DNA of 13,126 nucleotides from Microcaldota archaeon (lineage in GTDB: Archaea; Micrarchaeota; Micrarchaeia; Micrarchaeales; Micrarchaeaceae). Shown piece by piece: positions 6,386 to 12,588 of this stretch. Below the pieces are notes generated by a model, which was not told the DNA's origin, did no database searches, and saw only the letters and a list, made by a program, of their open reading frames with translations. The translations under genes and the position numbers were made by a program. Every line of letters starts with the position of its first letter. Within the stretch, counting starts at the first letter, position 1. Where the stretch lies: contig JAJZJI010000026.1 of assembly GCA_021828345.1 (NCBI GenBank), positions 1 to 13,126 on the forward strand. The letters run 5' to 3'.

Positions 6386-6982
6386 TTGAATAAAAGTTTA
6401 CGTGAGAAATACCTTGAGATAGAGAATGCTAATTTGTTGCGCCGTATATTTTCGCTTGAACAACAGTTAAAGCTATCACAAGAAGAACTTTATAGCGATT
6501 CACTTACAAAAGTTGGCAATAGAAAGAAATTTGATGAATATTTAAATAATGAAATAATGCATTTATCGCGTTCAAGAAATAAGGAGCATCTATCAATTAT
6601 ATTGGTAGATTTGGATAATTTTAAACAGATAAATGATACAAAAGGCCATGTTGCGGGGGATAAAATATTGGTCAATACTGGTGTTGTTTTAAAATCTGCA
6701 TTTTCTAGAAATATTGATGTTGTTTGTAGATATGGTGGCGATGAGTTTGCCATAATACTGCCAAATACTACAAGGGAGGGTGCGGATATTGCTGTCGGTA
6801 TGGCAAGAAGGCTTGCCGAGCAATCAAATATTCAAATGTCTATTGGTATATCAACCATTACCTCACTGTCAATAAATCAAAAGCCTATTGAGCAGGTTAT
6901 AAAAGATATATTTGAAGAAGCGGATGCGGATATGTATGCTGATAAGGCTTCAAGAAAAGCTCCACTCATACGCCGTTATTAA
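6386..6982 (+). CDS. Diguanylate cyclase (GGDEF domain, coiled-coil N-terminus)
   Basis: Diguanylate cyclases make the second messenger c-di-GMP from two GTP. This protein has 198 residues: a short coiled coil (about 1-35, LREKYLEIENANLLRRIFSL) and one GGDEF domain. All expected motifs are present: D-S-L-T-x-x-x-N-R (38-46), the metal-binding D75 in LVDLDNF, N83-D84 and the GHVAGD loop, and the active-site R-Y-G-G-D-E-F at 115-121. The product-inhibition I-site RxxD is also intact (R108-N-I-D111, at the canonical distance before GGDEF). There is no sensory domain and no membrane helix, so the coiled coil probably drives dimerisation. A TAA stop at 6374 leaves TTG 6386 as the only reasonable start. 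No EAL, HD-GYP or PilZ partner is visible in the window. The catalytic residues predict an active enzyme. Confidence 0.93.
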   Translation: MNKSLREKYLEIENANLLRRIFSLEQQLKLSQEELYSDSLTKVGNRKKFDEYLNNEIMHLSRSRNKEHLSIILVDLDNFKQINDTKGHVAGDKILVNTGVVLKSAFSRNIDVVCRYGGDEFAIILPNTTREGADIAVGMARRLAEQSNIQMSIGISTITSLSINQKPIEQVIKDIFEEADADMYADKASRKAPLIRRY

Positions 6983-6983
6983 A

Positions 6984-6992
6984 TTTATAAAT
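6984..6992 (+). promoter_or_regulatory. TATA box for the lipoprotein gene
   Basis: TTTATAAAT is centred about 24 nt before ATG 7011. This favours leaderless transcription from that codon rather than from start codons inside the GGDEF gene. Confidence 0.5.
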
Positions 6993-7010
6993 TTATGCGG
7001 CGATTTTGTT

Positions 7011-8042
7011 ATGGTAAATAAATTAAAAATAAATGGCGAATGTGATAAATACATAACTGAAATGTCTAATTATCTGAGAAGAATCGCAAATAAACCAAAA
7101 TCATATATATACAGCATAGCACTATCAACAATGCTTTTTATGAATGGTTGTACGAATAACATTGCAAACAATTCCCATTACCAATATTCACGAATGCAAA
7201 ATAATTTTAATGTGCCTAAAAATGTATATTCAAATACAAATAATTTATTAACTGCTACCGATAACATATCCGCACATTATAAATATGCAATATATGATCA
7301 GCAAGAGGTCATTACATTTAATAAAATACATAATAAGATCGGCGCGGATGTTGTTGCAGTACCTCAAGTTGGGAAAAAATTACTTTCATACATGTATTTA
7401 ATAAATGCAGTTACTGATAAAAATTGGTGGTATCAATATGGAATTTATTATAGCGCATTATCAAGTAATAATCAAATAAATATAACTGTAAATATATATG
7501 ATTCTGAGGGTGTATTGCGCGATCTTCAATTTATTCGACCTAAAATAAGAATAAATCCAAATGATACTGTACACCTTACTATGAAAATATTAAATAATAA
7601 AGTAGTAATGGATGCTTTCGATAAAAATAATGGATCTGATATAAAGTATACACAAAAATTATATGGATCAAAATTTATAGGCGGAAGATTTAAATGTAAA
7701 AATGGTTCAATAATTACGGGTTTAATGAGTGAATTATACCATACTGGATATCATTATCAAATAAAAGAAAAACCAGTAACATTCACGTCATCTGAAATAA
7801 ATTATTATAAAATATCTATCGCTGAGGATGTATTAAATTCTGGCGTAGGCAAATATTATACAAATAAAGGTGCAGTATTGGTTTTAGGAGAAAGTGCAAA
7901 TAATGTAACTGTTGCATCTTATGCTCCAAAACCAGATCAATGGCTTAATATTAATGGTAAGACTAAAATTCAATTTATAGGTTCTAAGATACCTATAATA
8001 TTAAATCCCTTAAAGCATCAAATAATATTTGGTGGTAATTAA
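7011..8042 (+). CDS. Putative secreted lipoprotein, beta-rich surface protein
   Basis: This encodes 343 residues from ATG 7011, chosen because a TATA box lies 24 nt upstream. Starts further upstream would overlap the GGDEF gene. The hydrophobic stretch YIYSIALSTMLFMNGC ends in a lipobox-like M-N-G-C at Cys47. A start at ATG 7062 would give a more standard 29-residue lipoprotein signal. After the Cys comes a low-complexity Asn/Ser/Tyr-rich linker. Then follows a long beta-strand-rich region with aromatic motifs (NWWYQYGIYYS), alternating hydrophobic patterns (INITVNIYDSEG) and many N-x-S/T sites. The pattern resembles lectin-like beta-sandwich domains of archaeal surface proteins, but no family is established. 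It is probably anchored outside the cell membrane. Spot counts give a GC content lower than in nrdAB (lines of about 17-27 percent). Confidence 0.65.
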   Translation: MVNKLKINGECDKYITEMSNYLRRIANKPKSYIYSIALSTMLFMNGCTNNIANNSHYQYSRMQNNFNVPKNVYSNTNNLLTATDNISAHYKYAIYDQQEVITFNKIHNKIGADVVAVPQVGKKLLSYMYLINAVTDKNWWYQYGIYYSALSSNNQINITVNIYDSEGVLRDLQFIRPKIRINPNDTVHLTMKILNNKVVMDAFDKNNGSDIKYTQKLYGSKFIGGRFKCKNGSIITGLMSELYHTGYHYQIKEKPVTFTSSEINYYKISIAEDVLNSGVGKYYTNKGAVLVLGESANNVTVASYAPKPDQWLNINGKTKIQFIGSKIPIILNPLKHQIIFGGN

Positions 8043-8058
8043 TTTAAATGTAAAATTA

Positions 8059-8147
8059 ATTAGGTGTATTCGGGGCGTATATTCAAAGTTAAATTATGCA
8101 AAAACTATTTATATTAAAAAGGATTATACCTTACTCATTAGGTGTAT
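8059..8147 (+). repeat. Pair of 11-nt direct repeats before the 8151 operon
   Basis: ATTAGGTGTAT occurs at 8059-8069 and again at 8137-8147, 78 nt apart. The second copy contains the GGTG ribosome binding site of the gene at 8151. The first lies upstream of the promoter. They may be regulator sites or a chance or duplicated leader segment. Confidence 0.4.
8106..8116 (+). promoter_or_regulatory. TATA box for the three-gene operon at 8151-9565
   Basis: TATTTATATTA predicts transcription start near 8137 and a leader of about 14 nt containing GGTG 6 nt before ATG 8151. Confidence 0.5.
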
Positions 8148-8150
8148 ATT

Positions 8151-8420
8151 ATGTTAAAAAATATTGAAGTTGCTGTAAGTAATAATAAGACTACAAGCGC
8201 AATATTTATCAGTTCTGTTATAGGTATTTCAATAGGTTATGCAATGCTTTTCTCCTGTATTAATAATGCCAATAAAATAGACACAATGAAAAAGACTAGT
8301 GACAATACTGTTTTAATTAGAAAGGATGTTAACGCAATAAATAATGTTGCATACCTCTCAACTGCAATAATTGCCACATCCGTTTCATTAGGGCTTTTTG
8401 GATTTTTACGGGAAGCATAA
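8151..8420 (+). CDS. Small two-helix membrane protein, first gene of an unknown operon
   Basis: This encodes 89 residues. ATG 8151 is chosen over GTG 8142 because GGTG (8141-8144) is placed as a Shine-Dalgarno motif 6 nt upstream. There are two hydrophobic helices: about 16-36 (SAIFISSVIGISIGYAMLF) and about 66-86 (YLSTAIIATSVSLGLFGFL). A polar loop of about 30 residues with Lys, Asp and Asn joins them, and the N-terminus is short and polar. The loop contains no Cys pair, zinc site or recognised motif. The gene is followed after 15 nt by the next one, which has a TGTGAT ribosome binding site, so the three genes 8151-9565 are probably one transcript. Function unknown. It could anchor the two soluble products at the membrane (inference from operon position only). 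Confidence 0.6.
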   Translation: MLKNIEVAVSNNKTTSAIFISSVIGISIGYAMLFSCINNANKIDTMKKTSDNTVLIRKDVNAINNVAYLSTAIIATSVSLGLFGFLREA

Positions 8421-8435
8421 CTATTTGTGATTAAT

Positions 8436-8825
8436 ATGTACAACGAGACAGAAATTAAAAGTAAGAAGCTAGATTTTAAAATACAATATCTTCCAAAAAT
8501 TGAAGGTTATGAGGGCGTTATAAGGGATGGAATTCCAATGAGTACAAACGCTATAACATCATCGGGCTATGGGTCATGTAATATAAAAGTAATAGTGCGA
8601 GAATCACTATACGATAAAATATATAAGAATATAAATTCTGATCTTCAAAATTTTGCAATGAACTGTGGCGGAAATAAAAGTATATATTATTCGACTGACG
8701 GCTATATTGATGTATATATTTCGGGGTACTCATATGAAAAAAATTCTGAGGTGCGTAAGTTTATTACATTAATCGGTCAGAAGATAAAACGTTTAGAATA
8801 TGAAGAATCTTTGTTGAGGGTTTAA
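8436..8825 (+). CDS. Unknown soluble protein, second gene of operon
   Basis: This encodes 129 residues from ATG 8436, with TGTGAT about 4 nt upstream. A GTG at 8427 is part of that motif and is a less likely start. The protein has mixed alpha/beta character with alternating hydrophobic strands (SCNIKVIVRES, YIDVYISGYSY) and a charged C-terminal helix (ITLIGQKIKRLEYEESLL). It contains two Gly-rich turns (SSGYGS, NCGGNKS). There is no signal peptide or membrane helix. The stop codon is followed directly by the ribosome binding site of the next gene (TAAGTGAT), giving tight coupling. I recognise no family. Confidence 0.6.
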   Translation: MYNETEIKSKKLDFKIQYLPKIEGYEGVIRDGIPMSTNAITSSGYGSCNIKVIVRESLYDKIYKNINSDLQNFAMNCGGNKSIYYSTDGYIDVYISGYSYEKNSEVRKFITLIGQKIKRLEYEESLLRV

Positions 8826-8833
8826 GTGATTAT

Positions 8834-9565
8834 ATGATGACACAAAAAATTAGTGTTGATACCTTACAGTTTATACCAGTTGAGCAGTATCTAGAAAATA
8901 GATTATCTAAAAAATTTCAGAAAAAATTAAACAATCATAATGAAAAAGCATTTGGTCATGATATATACGAATTTAACAAAAACAAATATCTTACAATCTT
9001 TTCAAACGAAAGATTTGAAACCATACCTATAATATATGTTAATGGTATCGATGGGATACGTTCTGTGAGGCATAAATATACGAATGCTGATAGGATGGCA
9101 TTTATAGATATTGTGAGCTCTTATACGATTGTTGAAGACGCTCCAAAAGGCATTATATTATCATCTATCTCAGTACCTTTTTATAATAAAAATTTCATGA
9201 TTAAAGATGTTAAAAATGTGATTATTAATTCTGGAATAAATATAAGGCCAAATAGTATAACTTCTGAAAGAATCACTTTAGATGGCTCAAATGTAACACC
9301 TTTTTTTGGAGAGATATCATTTAAGGCCGGTAATATCTCAATAAATGTAAATTTTGATGCTGAAAATAAATTAGCTACAGTATGGACAAAAATTATTAAC
9401 TATACTCAAATGTTGGAATCAAATATCGATCCGTTTAAGGATTCAAATGCTGATGCTCCAACCAACCCAAAAGTTATGGAGATGCTCCCAATAGATTATA
9501 GCATACTGCAGCTGGAAAATGTAAGCAGAGTGGCAGGCATTTTAAGAAGGCATGGCCAGATTTAG
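8834..9565 (+). CDS. Unknown soluble protein, third gene of operon
   Basis: This encodes 243 residues from ATG 8834 (a second ATG follows immediately). GTGAT lies 3-4 nt upstream and touches the stop of the previous gene. The N-terminal part is helical and basic (about 15-40, ENRLSKKFQKKLNNHNEKAF). The rest is strand-rich, for example IPIIYVNGIDGI, ISINVNFDAENKLATVW and GIILSSISVPFY. A polar Asp/Asn/Pro linker near residues 200-214 precedes a short C-terminal helix (LENVSRVAGILRRHGQI). No signal peptide, membrane helix or catalytic motif is evident. It is the last gene of the operon and converges on the minus-strand gene after a 15-nt gap. I do not recognise it. Confidence 0.6.
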   Translation: MMTQKISVDTLQFIPVEQYLENRLSKKFQKKLNNHNEKAFGHDIYEFNKNKYLTIFSNERFETIPIIYVNGIDGIRSVRHKYTNADRMAFIDIVSSYTIVEDAPKGIILSSISVPFYNKNFMIKDVKNVIINSGINIRPNSITSERITLDGSNVTPFFGEISFKAGNISINVNFDAENKLATVWTKIINYTQMLESNIDPFKDSNADAPTNPKVMEMLPIDYSILQLENVSRVAGILRRHGQI

Positions 9566-9580
9566 AAATAAAATAAATAA

Positions 9581-9985
9581 CTAATACAGTTTATAGACCA
9601 TATATCCTTTTTTAACTTCATTATCAACAACTATGCCAACAGAATCTCCTTTATTTGCTTTAATGACGTTCTCTTTATTTATTTGAATGCTGTTTATTCG
9701 TTGAGTTATTATTGTATTAGTTCCAACAATCTCTATGACATCACCTATATTGATACTATCATATAATTTTATTGCTGCAACGTCTATTTTTTTGAAAAAA
9801 TACTCTATAGTTCCAATAGGTTTTCTAATCCCTTCTATTTTATTATCATTATTTATATTGGTGTTTCCAAAACCAGCATTATCAATATTTTCTAAATCAT
9901 CATTTTTATCATTTTTTTGGCGTTCAGATGCTGTATCTGTATCTACGTCATCTAAAATATAATCGATATTTCGTATTCTAGCCAT
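9581..9985 (-). CDS. Stand-alone EF-Tu/EF-1A domain-2-like protein with disordered N-terminal extension
   Basis: This encodes 134 residues. The C-terminal part (about 56-134) matches a small archaeal beta-barrel family related to domain 2 of translation elongation factors. Its landmarks are PIGTIEYFFKKIDVAAIKL, then INIGDVIEIVG, QRINSIQINK, GDSVGIVV and the end GYMVYKL. Such proteins usually consist of little more than the barrel. This one adds about 55 residues that are very rich in Asp, Asn and Lys (DDVDTDTASERQKNDKNDD), probably disordered. The GTPase domain is absent, so it cannot act as an elongation factor by itself. RNA or ribosome binding is plausible but unproven. A TATA box on the minus strand, centred 26 nt before the ATG, supports the start and a leaderless mRNA. 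It is transcribed divergently from the HAD gene. Confidence 0.8.
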   Translation of the reverse strand: MARIRNIDYILDDVDTDTASERQKNDKNDDLENIDNAGFGNTNINNDNKIEGIRKPIGTIEYFFKKIDVAAIKLYDSINIGDVIEIVGTNTIITQRINSIQINKENVIKANKGDSVGIVVDNEVKKGYMVYKLY

Positions 9986-10005
9986 CTAATCAATTATCTA
10001 TTGCA

Positions 10006-10017
10006 AGATATATTTTT
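10006..10017 (-). promoter_or_regulatory. TATA box for the minus-strand gene ending at 9581
   Basis: On the minus strand AAAAATATATCT is centred 26 nt before the ATG (9985), the textbook archaeal spacing for a leaderless transcript. Confidence 0.6.
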
Positions 10018-10069
10018 AAGTTTTTGTTGATTTTGACATAATATATTAAAATGCTTAATTTGATGTAAT

Positions 10070-10080
10070 CTATATATATC
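10070..10080 (+). promoter_or_regulatory. TATA box for the HAD gene
   Basis: CTATATATATC is centred about 32 nt before ATG 10107, predicting a 5-8 nt leader. Together with the minus-strand box near 10011 it forms a divergent promoter region. Confidence 0.6.
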
Positions 10081-10106
10081 TAAATGCACCTTTTTTATTC
10101 GGTATT

Positions 10107-10835
10107 ATGAACTTAGAATGTAGGACGTTTATTAACTCTATTGGGATACGAGCAGCAGCAATATGTACTGATGGTGATAATACAGCATGGGCAAAAAATG
10201 CGGCAGAACATGGAATAGGATTGCAATATATAAAAAACGCACTGCGCAGGTTTGAACTTAAAACGGCGTTTTGCGGCATAAAAGGATATTTTGAAGTTAA
10301 AGAAGCGTTGTCCTTTAATCCTAGAATGTATTATAATAGCACTAAGGGATTGGAGCTATTTTATTCAAAATTAAAGAATGCTGGGATAGGCAGATGTGAA
10401 GAAATGGAATTAATGGCTAAAAATTATATCTCCAAAAATATAATATGGAGTAGTTGGGGCATAATTAATTCTTTTGAAAATAGATTTTTTGTCAGTTGCA
10501 ATGGGTCTACTGTTGCACGTGCTGCAAATAGTATATTTAATTTTAAGGATTATGCATCAAATGTCGATTTATTCGATTCAGATAATCTAATTATTGGGCT
10601 CAAGGCAAATATATTTGATGGAGAGACCAAAGCAAAATATATGTTTGATATGCTTGCCAATAGAAATATCCCACTAAAAAAAACTATATATATAGGAGAC
10701 TGCAGTACTGATATACCTGCATTAAAAATGGTAGGATTTCCAATAGCTTCGCCATTTGCTACAACTGAAGTTAAAGCAATAGCACATTATATACTTAAGG
10801 ATAAAACCATAATAAACATAAACATAAGGCGTTAA
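10107..10835 (+). CDS. HAD-superfamily phosphatase
   Basis: Haloacid dehalogenase-type hydrolases usually remove phosphate through an aspartyl intermediate. This protein has 242 residues with all four motifs. Motif I is D22-G-D24-N-T26 (ICTDGDNTAW, nucleophile and acid/base Asp). Motif II is S130 in FFVSCNGS. Motif III is K175 in DGETKAKYM. Motif IV is G197-D198-x-x-x-D202 in IYIGDCSTDIPALK, binding Mg. About 100 residues between motifs I and II form a helical cap, as in phosphoserine-phosphatase-like members. The DGETKAKYMFDML stretch and the PALKMVGFPIA ending also fit that subgroup. The substrate cannot be read from sequence. Candidates include phosphosugars, nucleotides and phosphoamino acids. 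There is no signal peptide. The gene is transcribed alone from its own promoter. Confidence 0.9.
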   Translation: MNLECRTFINSIGIRAAAICTDGDNTAWAKNAAEHGIGLQYIKNALRRFELKTAFCGIKGYFEVKEALSFNPRMYYNSTKGLELFYSKLKNAGIGRCEEMELMAKNYISKNIIWSSWGIINSFENRFFVSCNGSTVARAANSIFNFKDYASNVDLFDSDNLIIGLKANIFDGETKAKYMFDMLANRNIPLKKTIYIGDCSTDIPALKMVGFPIASPFATTEVKAIAHYILKDKTIININIRR

Positions 10836-11134
10836 TTTTTAATGATTTTATGTAAGTATAACATTTAATTTTATAAATAGGCCTTATCATAAAACTATTT
10901 TTTGGATATTACGTTTAATCTTATGAATGAATTTTTAATGCGATATAGTGGATGAGAAAAGGGTTTGAAAAATATGTTGACTATTTAATTGAATCACTTG
11001 GCAAATCTTAAATTTAATTAATTAAATAACACAATAACCTTATATAAATAAAATTATCTTAGTATTTCTAATATAATTTAAGATTAATAGAATATATTAT
11101 ATATCTAAACGATTAGAATACCAATAATATTTCT
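10836..11134. other. AT-rich intergenic region
   Basis: About 300 bp with no convincing long gene. It contains T-rich stretches just after the HAD stop that could terminate transcription. A 19-codon ORF at 10952-11011 encodes MRKGFEKYVDYLIESLGKS. A perfect 16-nt palindrome of A and T only lies at 11012-11027, and the TATA box of the next gene is near 11100. The tiny ORF has plausible composition but no supporting ribosome binding site. Confidence 0.5.
11094..11106 (+). promoter_or_regulatory. TATA box for the gene at 11135
   Basis: ATATTATATATCT is centred about 35 nt before ATG 11135, predicting a leader of about 8-10 nt, as for the HAD and TPR-like genes. Confidence 0.5.
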
Positions 11135-11833
11135 ATGTCAACAAAACAAAAACAATCAAAACTGTCTGAAGGATTAACTGAAAGATTAGACTCTCTTAAT
11201 ATGCATTATTTAGATAGACTCTCTATACATCTTGTTGCTGCAAATATAAAACCATCATCATTGATATTGTTAAAACGCAATTATGAGCAGGTGCAAAATA
11301 TAATAGATGGCTTAAAAATTCAAGGATTTCATGTTGTATCTCTAGATAGGTCCGATTGTAATTTTTTTGAGCTTATAGCTGCTTCAAATAGCTTTAGATG
11401 TGAGAGTTTAAAAGCCGCTATCCATATTAATGATAAACATAATATTGGTATGTTATTAGGATATCCAGAAAATGCCATATTAAGTTTTATCAATAAATTG
11501 CCAGGAAGAATATATTCATATCAACAGATGTCGAATGCATGTATCGATGGATTAAATAAAGGTAAAAATATCCCTAATTTTTTTGCGTATCTACTACACG
11601 TTCCAGAAACGTTAATAGTAACCGAAGATTTTATAACTGTGGACTCCCAAAGTGAAGCTATAAGCAAAAGATATATGGAATATGTACGATCAGCTGATCC
11701 AAATCTGTCTAGTGAAACTGAACGTAAATTTATAGATGAATTATATAGAGATACAAACTTCAGGGGGAATATTTACTCTAATGGAGAGTTTTATTCAAAT
11801 AAAGAACATTTTAATATTATTAGAAGAGAATAA
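11135..11833 (+). CDS. Unrecognised cytoplasmic protein, 232 residues
   Basis: The N-terminus is basic and Gln/Lys-rich, followed by alternating helices and strands in an alpha/beta pattern (SLILLKRNYEQVQNIIDGL, then GFHVVSLD). A central segment reads GMLLGYPENAILSFINKLPG. The LGYP-x-x-A/C-x-x-x-F pattern recalls a motif in some uncharacterised archaeal proteins, but without their cysteines. A second conserved-looking part is FFAYLLHVPETLIV. The C-terminal third is charged and helical (SEAISKRYMEYVRSADPNL) and ends in a polar tail. There is no membrane helix, signal peptide or clear catalytic motif. The gene stands alone with its own promoter. It looks like an authentic folded protein, but I cannot assign a function. 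Confidence 0.65.
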   Translation: MSTKQKQSKLSEGLTERLDSLNMHYLDRLSIHLVAANIKPSSLILLKRNYEQVQNIIDGLKIQGFHVVSLDRSDCNFFELIAASNSFRCESLKAAIHINDKHNIGMLLGYPENAILSFINKLPGRIYSYQQMSNACIDGLNKGKNIPNFFAYLLHVPETLIVTEDFITVDSQSEAISKRYMEYVRSADPNLSSETERKFIDELYRDTNFRGNIYSNGEFYSNKEHFNIIRRE

Positions 11834-11871
11834 GCAAAAATTATTTTAAATAAATAACCAAAATTAATAAC

Positions 11872-11881
11872 TTATATATAT
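11872..11881 (+). promoter_or_regulatory. TATA box for the gene at 11924
   Basis: TTATATATAT predicts transcription start near 11902 and a leader of about 22 nt with GTTGAT shortly before the ATG. Confidence 0.4.
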
Positions 11882-11923
11882 TTGAAAGAATAAATCAATG
11901 TCTATTAAATAATTGTTGATTTT

Positions 11924-12151
11924 ATGCAAAAAGAGAATCAAACTAAAAAAGAGATCAAGACTGACGAAACAAAAAATTCAGAAGTAAATAAGGAGATTAC
12001 TATAGAATTACGTACGTATAGTACATCTTCTAAAGAAAAGTTATATGTGGGAAGTGAAATAATCTATTTATACAACGGCGGCATAAGGGACTTTAGTGGC
12101 ATAAATGCCAAAGGCACAGACCTCGGAGCAACGTACCAGAGTTCAAGATAA
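11924..12151 (+). CDS. Small charged protein with chimeric or truncated C-terminus
   Basis: This encodes 75 residues from ATG 11924, with GTTGAT 3 nt upstream. The first 45 residues are Lys/Glu/Thr-rich and probably disordered (KEIKTDETKNSEVNKEI), then short strands (SEIIYLYNGGI). From about base 12065 the DNA changes from very AT-rich to about 40 percent GC. The last 25 residues (GINAKGTDLGATYQSSR at the end) have a different character. This suggests the original gene was interrupted and now ends in unrelated sequence, or that only the first part is a real gene. No family recognised. Confidence 0.4.
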   Translation: MQKENQTKKEIKTDETKNSEVNKEITIELRTYSTSSKEKLYVGSEIIYLYNGGIRDFSGINAKGTDLGATYQSSR

Positions 12152-12183
12152 AATGAGATGAGAACACAGACATACACAATAAG

Positions 12184-12291
12184 GTGTTGAGCCTAACATC
12201 ACAAAACCGCAAAAGGTTAGGCATAAATAAGCATGTAAGAGAAGGAAAGAGAATCAAGGTTTACGGCAAGGTTATGGGTAAAATCAAATAG
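12184..12291 (+). pseudogene. C-terminal fragment of an unknown basic protein
   Basis: From GTG 12184 the frame reads VLSLTSQNRKRLGINKHV and continues basic through KRIKVYGKVMGKIK to a TAG at 12289-12291. The frame is open further upstream only to a TGA at 12154. Before that TGA the same frame again looks protein-like (WHKCQRHRPRSNVPEFKIK), with another stop (TAG) at 12094. Stops inside an otherwise protein-like frame suggest a decayed gene. The TAG shares its G with the GTG start of the next ORF, an arrangement typical of coupled genes. Origin unknown. Debris of a mobile element is one possibility. No transposase motif is visible. Confidence 0.3.
12191..12222. repeat. Hairpin GCCTAAC/GTTAGGC
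   Basis: A perfect 7-bp inverted repeat, GCCTAAC (12191-12197) and GTTAGGC (12216-12222), with an 18-nt loop. It lies inside the GC-richer patch. A smaller GGCAT-AA-ATGCC palindrome lies about 90 bp upstream. No T-run follows, so a terminator role is unlikely. It might be part of an element end or a structured RNA. Confidence 0.35.
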
Positions 12292-12476
12292 TGTTGTTTA
12301 TGGATAAAGGGCAAATGAAGAGTGAGATAAATCTAGTAGAGACATTCAAAGAGGTTATCGACTACTTATCCCCCTTGCAAACACCTACAGAGCAGGTCAA
12401 AGAATATCTAAAGTCAGTAGAGAATTTGAAGACCAGGCTAAATGCAATAGGCGCAAAGAGTGTCTTGCGCAAATAA
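12291..12476 (+). CDS. Small helical protein or gene fragment
   Basis: This encodes 61 residues from GTG 12291 or 58 from ATG 12300. After a polar start it is helical and amphipathic: LVETFKEVIDYLSPLQTP, then EQVKEYLKSVENLKTRL, ending AIGAKSVLRK. The GTG overlaps the stop of the upstream fragment (TAGTG), hinting at an old operon. No TATA box stands at the expected distance. GC is about 40 percent, closer to the nrd genes than to the neighbouring small genes. It may be a surviving part of a degraded locus rather than a working gene. No family recognised. Confidence 0.4.
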   Translation: MLFMDKGQMKSEINLVETFKEVIDYLSPLQTPTEQVKEYLKSVENLKTRLNAIGAKSVLRK

Positions 12477-12549
12477 GAGCGTTGCATCGGTGCTGCTAAG
12501 GTAATAATAGTTTGTTAGTATTTACAACATAATCTTAGAATGCAACAAA

Positions 12550-12560
12550 GTATATATATT
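12550..12560 (+). promoter_or_regulatory. TATA box for the TPR-like and NADAR genes
   Basis: GTATATATATT is centred about 34 nt before ATG 12589, predicting a leader of about 8 nt. The NADAR gene starts 5 nt after the first gene ends, so both are probably transcribed from here. Confidence 0.5.
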
Positions 12561-12588
12561 TTGATGGAGAAAAAATAATACTGATAAA

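Noticed and set aside
6912..7010. Upstream start for the lipoprotein gene inside the GGDEF gene
   Set aside because: It would overlap the cyclase by about 70 nt and precede the TATA box at 6984-6992, while ATG 7011 has correct promoter spacing.
8096..8167. 23-codon frame overlapping the start of the gene at 8151
   Set aside because: It starts upstream of the promoter for the operon and has no ribosome binding site.
9735..9962. Plus-strand open frame opposite the EF-like gene
   Set aside because: It is the complement of a well-supported minus-strand gene with its own promoter, and its Ser/Phe/Ile-rich product reflects the reversed Asp/Asn/Lys codons.
11012..11027. Perfect 16-nt palindrome
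   Set aside because: It consists only of A and T in a very AT-rich region, so chance occurrence is likely and it was not reported as a separate site.
12060..12480. Insertion sequence or TnpB-type element
   Set aside because: No transposase catalytic motif, terminal inverted repeat or target duplication could be found. Only debris with small hairpins is visible.
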